From NCBI GenBank assembly GCA_017883205.1, contig JADGNZ010000030.1:1-64000 (forward strand): a DNA stretch of 64,000 bases, read 5' to 3'. The position numbers and the translations under genes are program-made. Positions 45,126 through 52,733 of this stretch are shown here, in pieces. The stretch comes from Thermoanaerobaculia bacterium (GTDB lineage: Bacteria > Acidobacteriota > Thermoanaerobaculia > Gp7-AA8). Positions within the stretch are counted from its first letter, which is position 1. Each line of letters opens with the position of its first letter. The notes beneath the pieces are model-generated. The model saw only the letters and a program-made list of their open reading frames with translations, had not been told where the DNA came from and made no database searches.

Positions 45126-46175
45126 ATGTTCACAAGTCAGCAATTAGCAACTCTGCGTATTCGTCATCTGATCATTCATGATGTGCCGAACGCGCGGCTC
45201 TCGCCTGGTCAGGGACCGACACTGAGCGAAACCGAAACCGAGCTAGACACGCAGCGTATCCAGCACCTGAAGAACCGACTCGTGAGTGCAATGGGCTCGA
45301 AAGCCGCCTATGACATTGTGTTTCTCCAGGAAACACGTTCACCCGTGCCGCAAGCGGTGAACACGTTCACACACCGATTCAGCGCCGACGTGTTCGTGCA
45401 GCGTTCTCAGGATATGGCAAGGCATCTCTACGACATGCAAGGCGGCGTGATTTCTTCTGGACTGCTCGCGGTGATGGACGCCGCCATAGGCGGGCACGGC
45501 GCGGTCGTCGTCATAAAGATCGAGAGGCAAGAAGGGTTCCAGCTTGAGCTCACGCATCGAGAGGGAAAGTCGACTTTCGCGCTCGCGGTCCTCGATAACC
45601 TCGTTCTCACTGAGGGTACGAGGCTGTTCAAGGCGGCGCTGTTCGAGCGCACCGGCACCGGTGCCGACGACTTCGCTGCCGCAGCATGTGACAGTCAGAA
45701 ACTCGTGAGCACGGCCGATGACGTGGCCAAGTTCTGGCTAAAGTTCCTCGGGTGTACGGTGTCAGAGCAACCTCGGGTTCGCACGGCTCGGTTCTTCGCC
45801 ACGGTTGTCGATTTTGCGAACGAGGTGGTGACAGACGGCGTGGAGCGGAACACGCTGTATGAACATCTCGTTTCCGAATTGAAATCACAACCTCATGCCT
45901 TGTCGCCGCGCAGATTCATGGAAGATTACCTTCCGGGAAACCTGCGACCCGCGTTTCAACAATTCTTCGAAGACAAACACGTCCCGATGACGCAGTTTTC
46001 GAAGGACCTTCAGGACGTCCAAAATCACTTAAAACGCCGCACCTTGATCACAACAAGGGGCGTGAATATCACCGCGCCTGTTGCTGAGGATGGCACGATC
46101 GAGCAGGGCCTAATTGACGTCGGCGACGAGCGGATCGTCGTGAACGACTCGCTCGAGCGAGTCGGACGCAAGTGA
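45126..46175 (+). CDS. 37-kDa nucleoid-associated-like protein (NA37/NdpA family)
   Basis: A 349-residue protein whose N-terminus (LATLRIRHLIIHDVPNARLS, TLSETETELDTQRIQHLKNR) and following ISSGLLAVMDA, VVVIKIERQEGFQLEL and KAALFERTGTG blocks resemble the NdpA/YejK nucleoid-associated family. The gene is AT-rich compared with its neighbours (25 of 60 bases G or C in the line starting 45121). Its stop overlaps the start of the next gene as GTGA, so the two are coupled. Similarity rests on pattern, not on a search. Possible DNA-binding sensor or antitoxin for the alarmone synthetase. Confidence 0.6.
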   Translation: MFTSQQLATLRIRHLIIHDVPNARLSPGQGPTLSETETELDTQRIQHLKNRLVSAMGSKAAYDIVFLQETRSPVPQAVNTFTHRFSADVFVQRSQDMARHLYDMQGGVISSGLLAVMDAAIGGHGAVVVIKIERQEGFQLELTHREGKSTFALAVLDNLVLTEGTRLFKAALFERTGTGADDFAAAACDSQKLVSTADDVAKFWLKFLGCTVSEQPRVRTARFFATVVDFANEVVTDGVERNTLYEHLVSELKSQPHALSPRRFMEDYLPGNLRPAFQQFFEDKHVPMTQFSKDLQDVQNHLKRRTLITTRGVNITAPVAEDGTIEQGLIDVGDERIVVNDSLERVGRK

Positions 46176-47143
46176 CGGACAGCGATGACGTCCGGAGACG
46201 TTGGCTGCGCGAGAAGGACCGCTTAGACGAATTCGGCGCGTTTGTAAAAGCCCGTATCGCTGAACGGCTCCGCTCGTTCGGCGTCTGGGCGGACGTCGAG
46301 GCCCGCACCAAAGGTATCGACAGCATCCTAAAGAAACTCTTTACGAAGAAGAATCACACGTACGATACATTGTCCGACCTTGTCGGCGTGCGCGTAGTCG
46401 TCCGCTACCGGTCGGAAGTGCAGCAGGTAATCAGGGCCGTCCGCGAGTTGTTCGATTGCGGGGATCTTGACAACAAGTCTGACCGGCTAGCGGAGGATGG
46501 TGTTGGATACCTTAGTGTTCACACTGACGCTCGAGTGAAGGCTGACGACGAGAGCGCCGCAGCATATCCGCCAGCCGTCTTCCAGGTTGAGATTCAGATG
46601 CGGACTCTGGCCCAGCACCTTTGGTCAGAAATGTCGCATGATACCTTCTACAAAACCAGCGAGCAGAACATCAGTGCGGAACTGAAACGCCGAATCAATC
46701 TGATGGCAGGACTGCTCGAAGTGGCTGACATGGAGTTCGCGCGGTTGGGCGACGAGGTCTCTGAGCTTCCACACATGGTAGAGATCGGGGTACTGAAGAA
46801 GCTGGAAGGCTACTACTTCCAGTTCACCACCGAGCGTGGCAACCCCGATCTGTCCATCGAGGTGATCAAGCTCTTGCTGCCTCTTTACAACATTGACGCA
46901 GCAGCCGTTGGTCCGCGTGTGGAGGACTTCATTCAAGCGCGCCGCGAGACCATCGGAACAGTGTTCCAGGAGCAAAATGCACTTCCTGAGCGACGCAGCA
47001 TCTTCTTTACCCAACCCGAGATACTCATGTTGTACGAGCGTCTTGACCACGATTCGCTTGCCGTGCGTGAACGCTGGATAAGATCTTTTCCTCTGGAAGA
47101 GCTCGAACGCGTAGCGCTTGCATTTGGCATTTCCTTCGATTGA
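46172..47143 (+). CDS. RelA/SpoT-domain alarmone synthetase-like protein
   Basis: A 323-residue protein from a GTG at 46172 overlapping the previous stop. The N-terminal 200 residues are a RelA/SpoT synthetase domain without an HD hydrolase domain. Motifs: ARTKGIDSILKKL (44-56), TLSDLVGVRVVVRY (66-79, with the conserved Asp), GVGYLSVHTD (110-119) and QVEIQMRTLAQHLWSEMSHD (138-157, with the catalytic Glu in EIQ). All key residues seem intact. The C-terminal 120 residues are not recognised. It could make (p)ppGpp or, as in toxic SAS enzymes, another pyrophosphorylated product. Coupling to a NA37-like partner suggests a toxin-antitoxin or defence role. Confidence 0.75.
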   Translation: MTDSDDVRRRWLREKDRLDEFGAFVKARIAERLRSFGVWADVEARTKGIDSILKKLFTKKNHTYDTLSDLVGVRVVVRYRSEVQQVIRAVRELFDCGDLDNKSDRLAEDGVGYLSVHTDARVKADDESAAAYPPAVFQVEIQMRTLAQHLWSEMSHDTFYKTSEQNISAELKRRINLMAGLLEVADMEFARLGDEVSELPHMVEIGVLKKLEGYYFQFTTERGNPDLSIEVIKLLLPLYNIDAAAVGPRVEDFIQARRETIGTVFQEQNALPERRSIFFTQPEILMLYERLDHDSLAVRERWIRSFPLEELERVALAFGISFD

Positions 47144-47170
47144 ATCACAGATGACTGTCAAACGAATATC

Positions 47171-47230
47171 ACCACAGAGCCACTGAGAACGCAGAGACGT
47201 CCGTGCCCTCTGCGTCTCTGTAGTGGTAAT
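47171..47230. repeat. Variant of the dispersed hairpin family
   Basis: CACCACAGAGCCACTGAGAA to CGTCTCTGTAGTGGTA forms a hairpin with mismatches, resembling copies A-D but AT-richer. It lies just after the alarmone synthetase stop and before a gap with no gene. Bases 47231-47368 could encode a 45-codon fragment (SGPAQADPIIQSTDTAVNPG type) without a start codon or other support. Confidence 0.5.
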
Positions 47231-47406
47231 CACTCCGGCCCGGCGCAGGCCGATCCGATCATCCAAAGCACTGACACGGCCGTGAACCCGGGTGACGGCG
47301 ACCTCGAGGTGCGGATGTCCTTCACCGAAAGCAGCGAGAAGAGACACCACCCGATGAACGCTCGATGAGCGACACCATTCGCCCGCACATAACTGGCAAG
47401 ACTGCT

Positions 47407-47979
47407 CTACCCCTTGAGTATGCCGTAACGCTGAGCAAAATCGGCATATGCAGCTTTAAGCTCATCATTGGGAAGTTCAAGAACACCACTCGTGCGCAAT
47501 TTCTCGAACGTATCTGCAGCCATCTCCAAACGACCTCGCGCAATGTTCAGTGCTGCCTTCGCCATAACTTCATCAACCATCTCGGATGGCTTCACGAAGG
47601 CCTCTCCGTGAATGTCGCTATAAAGACCCATGAGTTTGGCCTTTTCGAGAAGACTCACACGTCCCTTCAGTGATTTAAGATCTTTCTCAATATCTTCTCC
47701 CGAGAATACAAGAGCTTCCATGAACTCAATCGTGCTGCTTTTTAGTCGATGATTGAAGAAGTGCTTCCAAAAGCGCGACCAATCGGCACGGCCAACAGCA
47801 ACCTCGACGGTGGCACTGACGGAGAACAGATGTTTGCCTATCTCCTCGCCAGCAATTTGACAGAGAAATAGCGTCCGAGCCCATCGGCCATTAGCGCATA
47901 AGAGTTCTGCGTCTGCAACGATCTCGCGTGCGTTCTCAATACTCTTGGTCGCAGCGTCGAGCAACTGCTGGCGCGACAA
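47407..47979 (-). CDS. AbiV-like abortive infection protein (HEPN fold)
   Basis: A 190-residue helical protein from a TTG at 47979 (MSRQQLLDAATKSIENAREI). It has the AbiV pattern: NA..I..DAELL, then TLFLCQIAGEEIGKHLFSV, then WSRFWKHFFNHRLKSS with His residues of the HEPN core, and FMEALVFSGEDIEKDLKSLK. AbiV of Lactococcus blocks phage protein synthesis. The gene lies 27 bp after the nrdJ stop on the same strand, but its bases are AT-richer (29 of 60 G or C in the line starting 47461), so it was probably acquired. Start codon uncertain. Confidence 0.75.
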   Translation of the reverse strand: MSRQQLLDAATKSIENAREIVADAELLCANGRWARTLFLCQIAGEEIGKHLFSVSATVEVAVGRADWSRFWKHFFNHRLKSSTIEFMEALVFSGEDIEKDLKSLKGRVSLLEKAKLMGLYSDIHGEAFVKPSEMVDEVMAKAALNIARGRLEMAADTFEKLRTSGVLELPNDELKAAYADFAQRYGILKG

Positions 47980-48006
47980 TTTCTGAGGGTGCAGAATCCA
48001 CCTGCC

Positions 48007-50829
48007 TCACGAGCACCCACTCGTACTCCCACAATTCAAACACTTGTAGCAGGCCCCGTTTCTCACCATGATCGAGCCGCAGTCCGAGCACGACGGTGCG
48101 TCCTGCTGGTAGCGGAACGTGGCGGTGTTGCGGGCGTTCGGGCCGTCGGCATCCTTGGGCGCGGCGATGATCGGGGAGGTGCCGAGGGAGGAGACGAAGG
48201 TGGCGTCGGCTTTGGTGAGAGGGGCGACGTTGGGAACGACGGGAGCTGGCTCTTCACGAACGATCACACCCGCCTGGGTCTGGCTTTCGCGGTCGAGGAA
48301 CTTCGTGGCCAGCCATTTGAAGATGTAGTCCATGATCGATTTGGTCATGGGGATTTCGGGGTTCTTCGTGAAGCCGCTGGGCTCGAATCTGGTGTGCGTG
48401 AATTTGTCGACCAGGAAGTTCAGGGGGACGCCGTGCTGCAGGGCCAGGGACGTCATCGTGGCGAAGCTGTCCATCAGGCCGGAGATCGTGCTCCCTTCTT
48501 TGGCCATGGTGATGAAGATCTCGCCCGGCGTGCCGTCTTCGTACTTGCCGACGGTGATGTAGCCTTCGTGGCCGCTGATCGAGAATTTGTGCGTGATCGA
48601 CTCGCGCTCGTCCGGGAGTTTTCTGCGTACGGCGGTGGGGGCGACGCCGAGGTCGGTGAGTTTGTCTTTGTCCTTGCCGGTTGACAGGGGCTGCGAGCGC
48701 TTGCAGCCATCGCGGTAGACCGCCACCGCTTTCAGGCCGAGCTTCCACGCTTCCACGTAGGCCAGTTCGATCTCGTCGATCGTGGCGTTGGCGGGCATGT
48801 TGATGGTCTTGGAGATGGCGCCGCTGATGAACGGCTGTACGGCGCCCATCATCTTGAGGTGGCCGATGTAATGGATCGAGCGCGAGCCGTTCTTCGGCTT
48901 GAAGGCGCAATCGAAGACGGTGAGGTGCTGATCGAGCAGGTGCGGCGCCCCTTCGATCGTGTCGTTCTCGTCGATGTACTGGATGATCTCGTTGATCTGC
49001 TTGGGGTCGTATCCGAGGCGCTTCAAGGCCGTGGGGACGGTCTGATTGACGATCTTGAGCATGCCGCCGCCGACGAGCTTCTTGTACTTGACCAGAGCGA
49101 TGTCAGGCTCGATGCCGGTGGTGTCGCAGTCCATCATGAACGCGATGGTCCCGGTCGGCGCGAGGACGGAGATCTGGGCGTTGCGGTATCCATGCTCCTG
49201 ACCCAGCGCATACGCTTCATCCCACACCTGCGTCGCGGCCTCGGCAAGATCGGCCGGCAGCGGACGATTGTTGATGCGGTACGCGGCACGGCGGTGCTTG
49301 TCGATCACGCGCAGGAAGGGCTCCTGGTTGATGGCGTAGCCTTCGAACGGACCAACCTTCGCGGCGATGCGTGCCGACTGCGCGTACGACTCGCCGGAAA
49401 GGATGGAAGTGATGGCGGCTGCGTAATCGCGTCCGTCCTCGGAGTCATAAGCAATCCCGCGGGCCATGAGCAGAGCGCCGAGGTTGGCGTAGCCGATGCC
49501 GAGGGGACGGAAGGCGTGGGAGTTCTTCTCGATGGCCTTCGTCGGGTACGACGCGAAGTCGACGGTGATCTCCTGCGCGGTGATGACGATGCGCAGCGCG
49601 GCACGGTAGGCCTCGACGTCGAAACCGGTGTTCTCGTTGTAAAAGCGCATCAGGTTGAGCGAAGCCAGGTTGCAGGCCGAGTCATCGAGGAACATGTACT
49701 CGGAGCAGGGGTTCGAGGCGTTGATGCGCGCGGTGTTCGGGCACGGATGCCAATCGTTGACGGTGGTGTCGAACTGCATGCCGGGATCGCCGCAGAGATG
49801 GGCTGACTCGGCCATCTTGCGCATCAGATCGCGCGCTTTGTACGTGCCCATGACCGTCTTCGGCTCCGTGACGGTGTAGGTGTTCCAATCGCCGTCTTTC
49901 TCGTACGCCTTCATGAACTCGTCGGTGACACGGACGGAATGGTTGGCGTTCTGGAACTGCACGGAGTCGTAAGCGCCGCCCGGAGCGTTGAAGGCGCCGT
50001 CGTAGCCGGCATCGATCAGGGCCCAGGCCTTCTTCTCTTCCTTTTCCTTCGATTCGATGAAGTCGACGATGTCGGGATGGTCGGCGTTGAGGATGACCAT
50101 CTTGGCGGCGCGGCGCGTCTTGCCGCCGCTCTTGATGACGCCGGCGAAGCTGTCGTATCCCTTCATGAAGGAGACGGGGCCGGATGCGGTGCCCCCGCCT
50201 GCGAGGAGCTCGCGCGAGGAGCGGATGCTCGAGAGATTCGAGCCCGTTCCGGATCCGTACTTGAAGAGCATGCCCTCGGTCTTGGCCAGCCCGAGAATGG
50301 AGTCCATGGTGTCGTTGACGGAGTTGATGAAGCACGCCGAGCACTGCGGATGCGGCTCGATGCCGACGTTGAACCAGACCGGCGAGTTGAATGCGGCCAT
50401 CTGGTAGAGAAGGATGTGGGTAAGCTCGTCGCGGAACGTGTCCCCATCAGCCTCGGTGTTGAAATAGCCGCCCTGGCGACCCCACGCAGTGATGGTACGG
50501 ACGACGCGGCCGATGAGCTGGCGCACTGAAGTCTCGCGGTCAGGCGAGCCGAGGTGGCCGCGGAAGTACTTCGACACGACGACGTTGGTGGCCATCTGCG
50601 ACCAGAACTTCGGCATCTCGACGTCTTTCTGCTCGAAGACGATCCCGCCGCTCTCGTTGCTGATGGCAGCCGCGCGCGTTTCCCATTCGCAGGTGTCATA
50701 GACGTCGATGCCCGCCTTCGTAAAGAAACGCTCGACTTCGATACCGCCGCCTTTCGTTTCTTTCTTCCGGGCAGGCTTGCTGTTCGAGCGTGGACGGAGG
50801 GGAGAGCTGGGAACCTCGATGGACGTCAT
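48007..50829 (-). CDS. nrdJ: B12-dependent ribonucleoside-diphosphate reductase, class II
   Basis: Reduces ribonucleotides with adenosylcobalamin. The 940-residue product has the radical-enzyme barrel: FNSPVWFNVGIEPHPQCSAC, GSGTGSNLSSIRSSRELLAG, NPCSEYMFLDDSACNLASLN and LAPTGTIAFMMDCDTTGIEP. A C-terminal Zn-finger (CSDCGSIMVRNGACYKCLNC) is typical of long NrdJ. GGAG lies seven bases before the ATG. Works in any oxygen level and needs cobalamin. Regulation by NrdR is suggested by a palindrome upstream at 51134-51151. Confidence 0.96.
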   Translation of the reverse strand: MTSIEVPSSPLRPRSNSKPARKKETKGGGIEVERFFTKAGIDVYDTCEWETRAAAISNESGGIVFEQKDVEMPKFWSQMATNVVVSKYFRGHLGSPDRETSVRQLIGRVVRTITAWGRQGGYFNTEADGDTFRDELTHILLYQMAAFNSPVWFNVGIEPHPQCSACFINSVNDTMDSILGLAKTEGMLFKYGSGTGSNLSSIRSSRELLAGGGTASGPVSFMKGYDSFAGVIKSGGKTRRAAKMVILNADHPDIVDFIESKEKEEKKAWALIDAGYDGAFNAPGGAYDSVQFQNANHSVRVTDEFMKAYEKDGDWNTYTVTEPKTVMGTYKARDLMRKMAESAHLCGDPGMQFDTTVNDWHPCPNTARINASNPCSEYMFLDDSACNLASLNLMRFYNENTGFDVEAYRAALRIVITAQEITVDFASYPTKAIEKNSHAFRPLGIGYANLGALLMARGIAYDSEDGRDYAAAITSILSGESYAQSARIAAKVGPFEGYAINQEPFLRVIDKHRRAAYRINNRPLPADLAEAATQVWDEAYALGQEHGYRNAQISVLAPTGTIAFMMDCDTTGIEPDIALVKYKKLVGGGMLKIVNQTVPTALKRLGYDPKQINEIIQYIDENDTIEGAPHLLDQHLTVFDCAFKPKNGSRSIHYIGHLKMMGAVQPFISGAISKTINMPANATIDEIELAYVEAWKLGLKAVAVYRDGCKRSQPLSTGKDKDKLTDLGVAPTAVRRKLPDERESITHKFSISGHEGYITVGKYEDGTPGEIFITMAKEGSTISGLMDSFATMTSLALQHGVPLNFLVDKFTHTRFEPSGFTKNPEIPMTKSIMDYIFKWLATKFLDRESQTQAGVIVREEPAPVVPNVAPLTKADATFVSSLGTSPIIAAPKDADGPNARNTATFRYQQDAPSCSDCGSIMVRNGACYKCLNCGSTSGCS

Positions 50830-50861
50830 GACTGATCTCCTTGCTTCTTGTCTTTCGAAGC

Positions 50862-50888
50862 AAAAGCGCCCCTACCCGGGGCGCTTTT
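50862..50888 (-). terminator. Hairpin between the 55-codon gene and nrdJ
   Basis: An 11-bp perfect stem (50862-50872 with 50878-50888, AAAAGCGCCCC) ends in four T on either strand. On the minus strand it follows the small gene's stop by 20 bases and precedes nrdJ by 33 bases. If nrdJ is transcribed from the promoter at 51098 it must be read through, so it may be an attenuator. Confidence 0.65.
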
Positions 50889-50907
50889 GAGTGTGAATGA
50901 GAATTAG

Positions 50908-51075
50908 TTAACGGGACAGCAAACGAACGTTGGCGGGCCTGGCCTGTGGTACTGGGGTCTTGACCTTGACGGTGACCTGATACTCGCGAATCTGCAGCGA
51001 TACCGACCGCAACGGACTCCGGACAGCCAAACGGGAAACGTGCTTCAAACCCTTCATCAATCCTCCCCGCGCCAT
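50908..51075 (-). CDS. Small protein upstream of nrdJ
   Basis: A 55-residue basic protein from ATG at 51075 (MARGGLMKGLKHVSRLAVRS) with AAGGA upstream. It is rich in Arg, Val and Ser and has no recognisable fold. It is the first gene after the strong promoter at 51098-51126 and lies before nrdJ, so its expression would follow the same control. Alternative ATG at 51057. Confidence 0.55.
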   Translation of the reverse strand: MARGGLMKGLKHVSRLAVRSPLRSVSLQIREYQVTVKVKTPVPQARPANVRLLSR

Positions 51076-51097
51076 GCAGTTGTCCTTGGTGGGAGAC

Positions 51098-51151
51098 AAG
51101 CTACGCCCGGCAGAATCGGATGTCAAGCAAATGACCACAAGATGTTGTGGT
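51098..51151 (-). promoter_or_regulatory. Promoter with NrdR-like palindrome for the nrdJ region
   Basis: On the minus strand TTGACA (51121-51126), 17 bases, then TAGCTT (51098-51103). Directly upstream lies CCACAAGATGTTGTGG (51135-51150, extended by one pair to 51134-51151), which fits the NrdR box pattern (acaCwAtATaTwGtgt). A second perfect palindrome, CTGTTGTGCTTTAACACAACAG without a break (51153-51174), adjoins it. NrdR boxes regulate ribonucleotide reductase genes. The match and position support this, though the canonical pair spacing is not exact. Confidence 0.7.
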
Positions 51152-51270
51152 CCTGTTGTGCTTTAACACAACAGAGAGCGTAAGTATTCGCTAAATCATA
51201 TGTTTAGTCGATGACTGGAAAATGGAATGGGGAGGCGTTCTCCGCTACTGTTCCACCGCTTCCTCGCAGG

Positions 51271-51336
51271 TTATCCACAGTTTTTTGCACAAGGGTTTCG
51301 AGGACAAATCCGCAGAGAATCAACGTGTTTTCCACA
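51271..51336 (+). promoter_or_regulatory. DnaA-box-like sites upstream of the nrdJ promoter
   Basis: A perfect DnaA box TTATCCACA (51271-51279) and a one-mismatch TTTTCCACA (51328-51336) lie within 66 bp, with several TTTTTGCACA-like words. The gap 51152-51661 holds no gene I can support. A chromosomal origin is unlikely since dnaA, dnaN and other origin genes are missing; a DnaA-controlled promoter for nrd genes is possible. Confidence 0.45.
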
Positions 51337-51588
51337 TGTTTTGCACACGATTTCCATACACGATTGCATCACTCTTTTTCCGCAGCTTTTTCGATGCGAA
51401 TCCGAAGGAAATAGCAGACTCGGCCAGGAAGAAAAATGGCGTAAATGGGGCGGTGCGGTCGATGCTGCGGAAAAAGGGGCCTTCCCTGGTTTGGGGCTGT
51501 TTTCCGGCGGGCTGTTTTGATCAGAGACCGAATCCTGCACAACGGTTGTGACACGTGGAACATTAGGGCGGAGGTGCTTCCGAAAGGC

Positions 51589-51649
51589 GTTTCACGCGGA
51601 GACGCGGAGAAACGCGGAGCCTCCGCCTCTCCGCGTCTCCGCGTGAAAC
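51589..51649. repeat. Dispersed CACGCGGAG hairpin, copy C
   Basis: GTTTCACGCGGAGACGCGGA to CTCCGCGTCTCCGCGTGAAA, a near-perfect hairpin just after the end of the glycosyltransferase gene. It may act as its terminator. Confidence 0.65.
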
Positions 51650-51661
51650 CGTAACCCTTAC

Positions 51662-52729
51662 CTACCGCCCCAACACTTCCCGATAAAACGCGTCGTACGC
51701 AGCGGCGACAGCTCGCGGCGACCAGTTCTCTGCACGCCGCAGCGCGGCGCGTGCTCGCACCTGTGCCGCATCGGTGTCGCGGAGAGAGGAGACGATGGCG
51801 GCGGCAATCGCGGTCGCATCGTCTCCGTCGACGAAGAGTGCGCTCGACTCATCGAGCAGCTCGCGATGCGCCGGGATGTCCGACAGCAACACCGGAGCTC
51901 CCGCGACGACCGCCTCCTGCACAGCGTTAGGCGCCCCCTCGAATATGCCAAGCGAAACGAAGAGATCGGCCCGTCGCATGATTGAGGGAGTGTTCTCCAC
52001 ATGGCCCGTGACCTCGACGGCATCGCCGATCCCCAGCTCGTCCGCCAGGAGACGAAGTTCGCCCCCGAGGGCACCCTCTCCGCAGATGAGCGCCGTCACC
52101 GGCAGCTCGCGGCGAGCGATAGCCAGTGCCTCGATGAGCCGCGGGAGGCGCTTCTCCCGATCGAGACGGCCGGCGTAAAGCACCATGGGAGCGGTGTTCG
52201 GCGCGCGTTGCGGGTGATCGTTCTGGATGTCCGCAGGAACCGAGATCGCGTTCGGGATGACGCGGTGCATCGCCGTGCGGCGGTTTCGCCCGCGCCAGAA
52301 CTCGAGGCCACCTCGGGAGTTCGCCACGATGCCGGAGGCGAGACCGCCCAGGCGTTCCCGCAACTTCAACGGCCAGATTCTCGAATAGGACAGCGCGGAA
52401 CTGCGCTCCGAGAGGATCCAGGGCTTCCGGCAAAGCAGCGCAGCCGCTCCCCCGAAGATGTCCATCTGCGGCAGCCACGTCTGCACGATGTCCGGCCGGA
52501 TCCTGCGGATCAATCGGACGAGCCGCACCAGGATGAACGGGTCAGAGTTTCGGCTGGAGGCGATCCGATGCAGTGTGGTTCGCGGATCGAGCAGACTCTC
52601 GAACCTGCCGTCCTGCAAGACCGCGACGTGCACTTCCCATCCGCGAGCCACGAGAAGGGAGGTGAGCGTGGCGAGCTGCTTCTGCGATCCGCCCACATCC
52701 AGCGAACGTATGCAGTACAGAATCCTCAC
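51662..52729 (-). CDS. Glycosyltransferase, GT4 family
   Basis: A 355-residue GT-B glycosyltransferase from a GTG at 52729 (MRILYCIRSLDVGGSQKQLA). The GGSQKQLATL loop, QTWLPQMDIFGG, VLYAGRLDREKRLPRLIEAL and FEGAPNAVQEAVVAGAPVLL with the EX7E-type block are GT4 features. The donor and acceptor sugars are unknown. The gene follows a membrane protein gene by four bases. The longer frame upstream is Arg-rich antisense material. Confidence 0.88.
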   Translation of the reverse strand: MRILYCIRSLDVGGSQKQLATLTSLLVARGWEVHVAVLQDGRFESLLDPRTTLHRIASSRNSDPFILVRLVRLIRRIRPDIVQTWLPQMDIFGGAAALLCRKPWILSERSSALSYSRIWPLKLRERLGGLASGIVANSRGGLEFWRGRNRRTAMHRVIPNAISVPADIQNDHPQRAPNTAPMVLYAGRLDREKRLPRLIEALAIARRELPVTALICGEGALGGELRLLADELGIGDAVEVTGHVENTPSIMRRADLFVSLGIFEGAPNAVQEAVVAGAPVLLSDIPAHRELLDESSALFVDGDDATAIAAAIVSSLRDTDAAQVRARAALRRAENWSPRAVAAAYDAFYREVLGR

Positions 52730-52733
52730 CCGA

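Noticed and set aside
47231-47368. A 45-codon coding fragment after the alarmone synthetase
   Set aside because: No start codon, ribosome site or recognisable motif; too short to support.
45126-47979. Prophage or integrated plasmid remnant
   Set aside because: No integrase, capsid, terminase or replication gene, and no tRNA-linked attachment site was seen around the island.
48007-50829. Antisense frames opposite nrdJ (several over 190 codons)
   Set aside because: All follow nrdJ codon structure and have no independent support.
51271-51336. Chromosomal replication origin
   Set aside because: Only one perfect DnaA box and no dnaA, dnaN, gyrB, rpmH or parAB genes nearby.
51211-51563. Short open frames in the gap upstream of the nrdJ promoter
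   Set aside because: They overlap each other in several frames on both strands without ribosome sites or motifs; the DNA looks non-coding.
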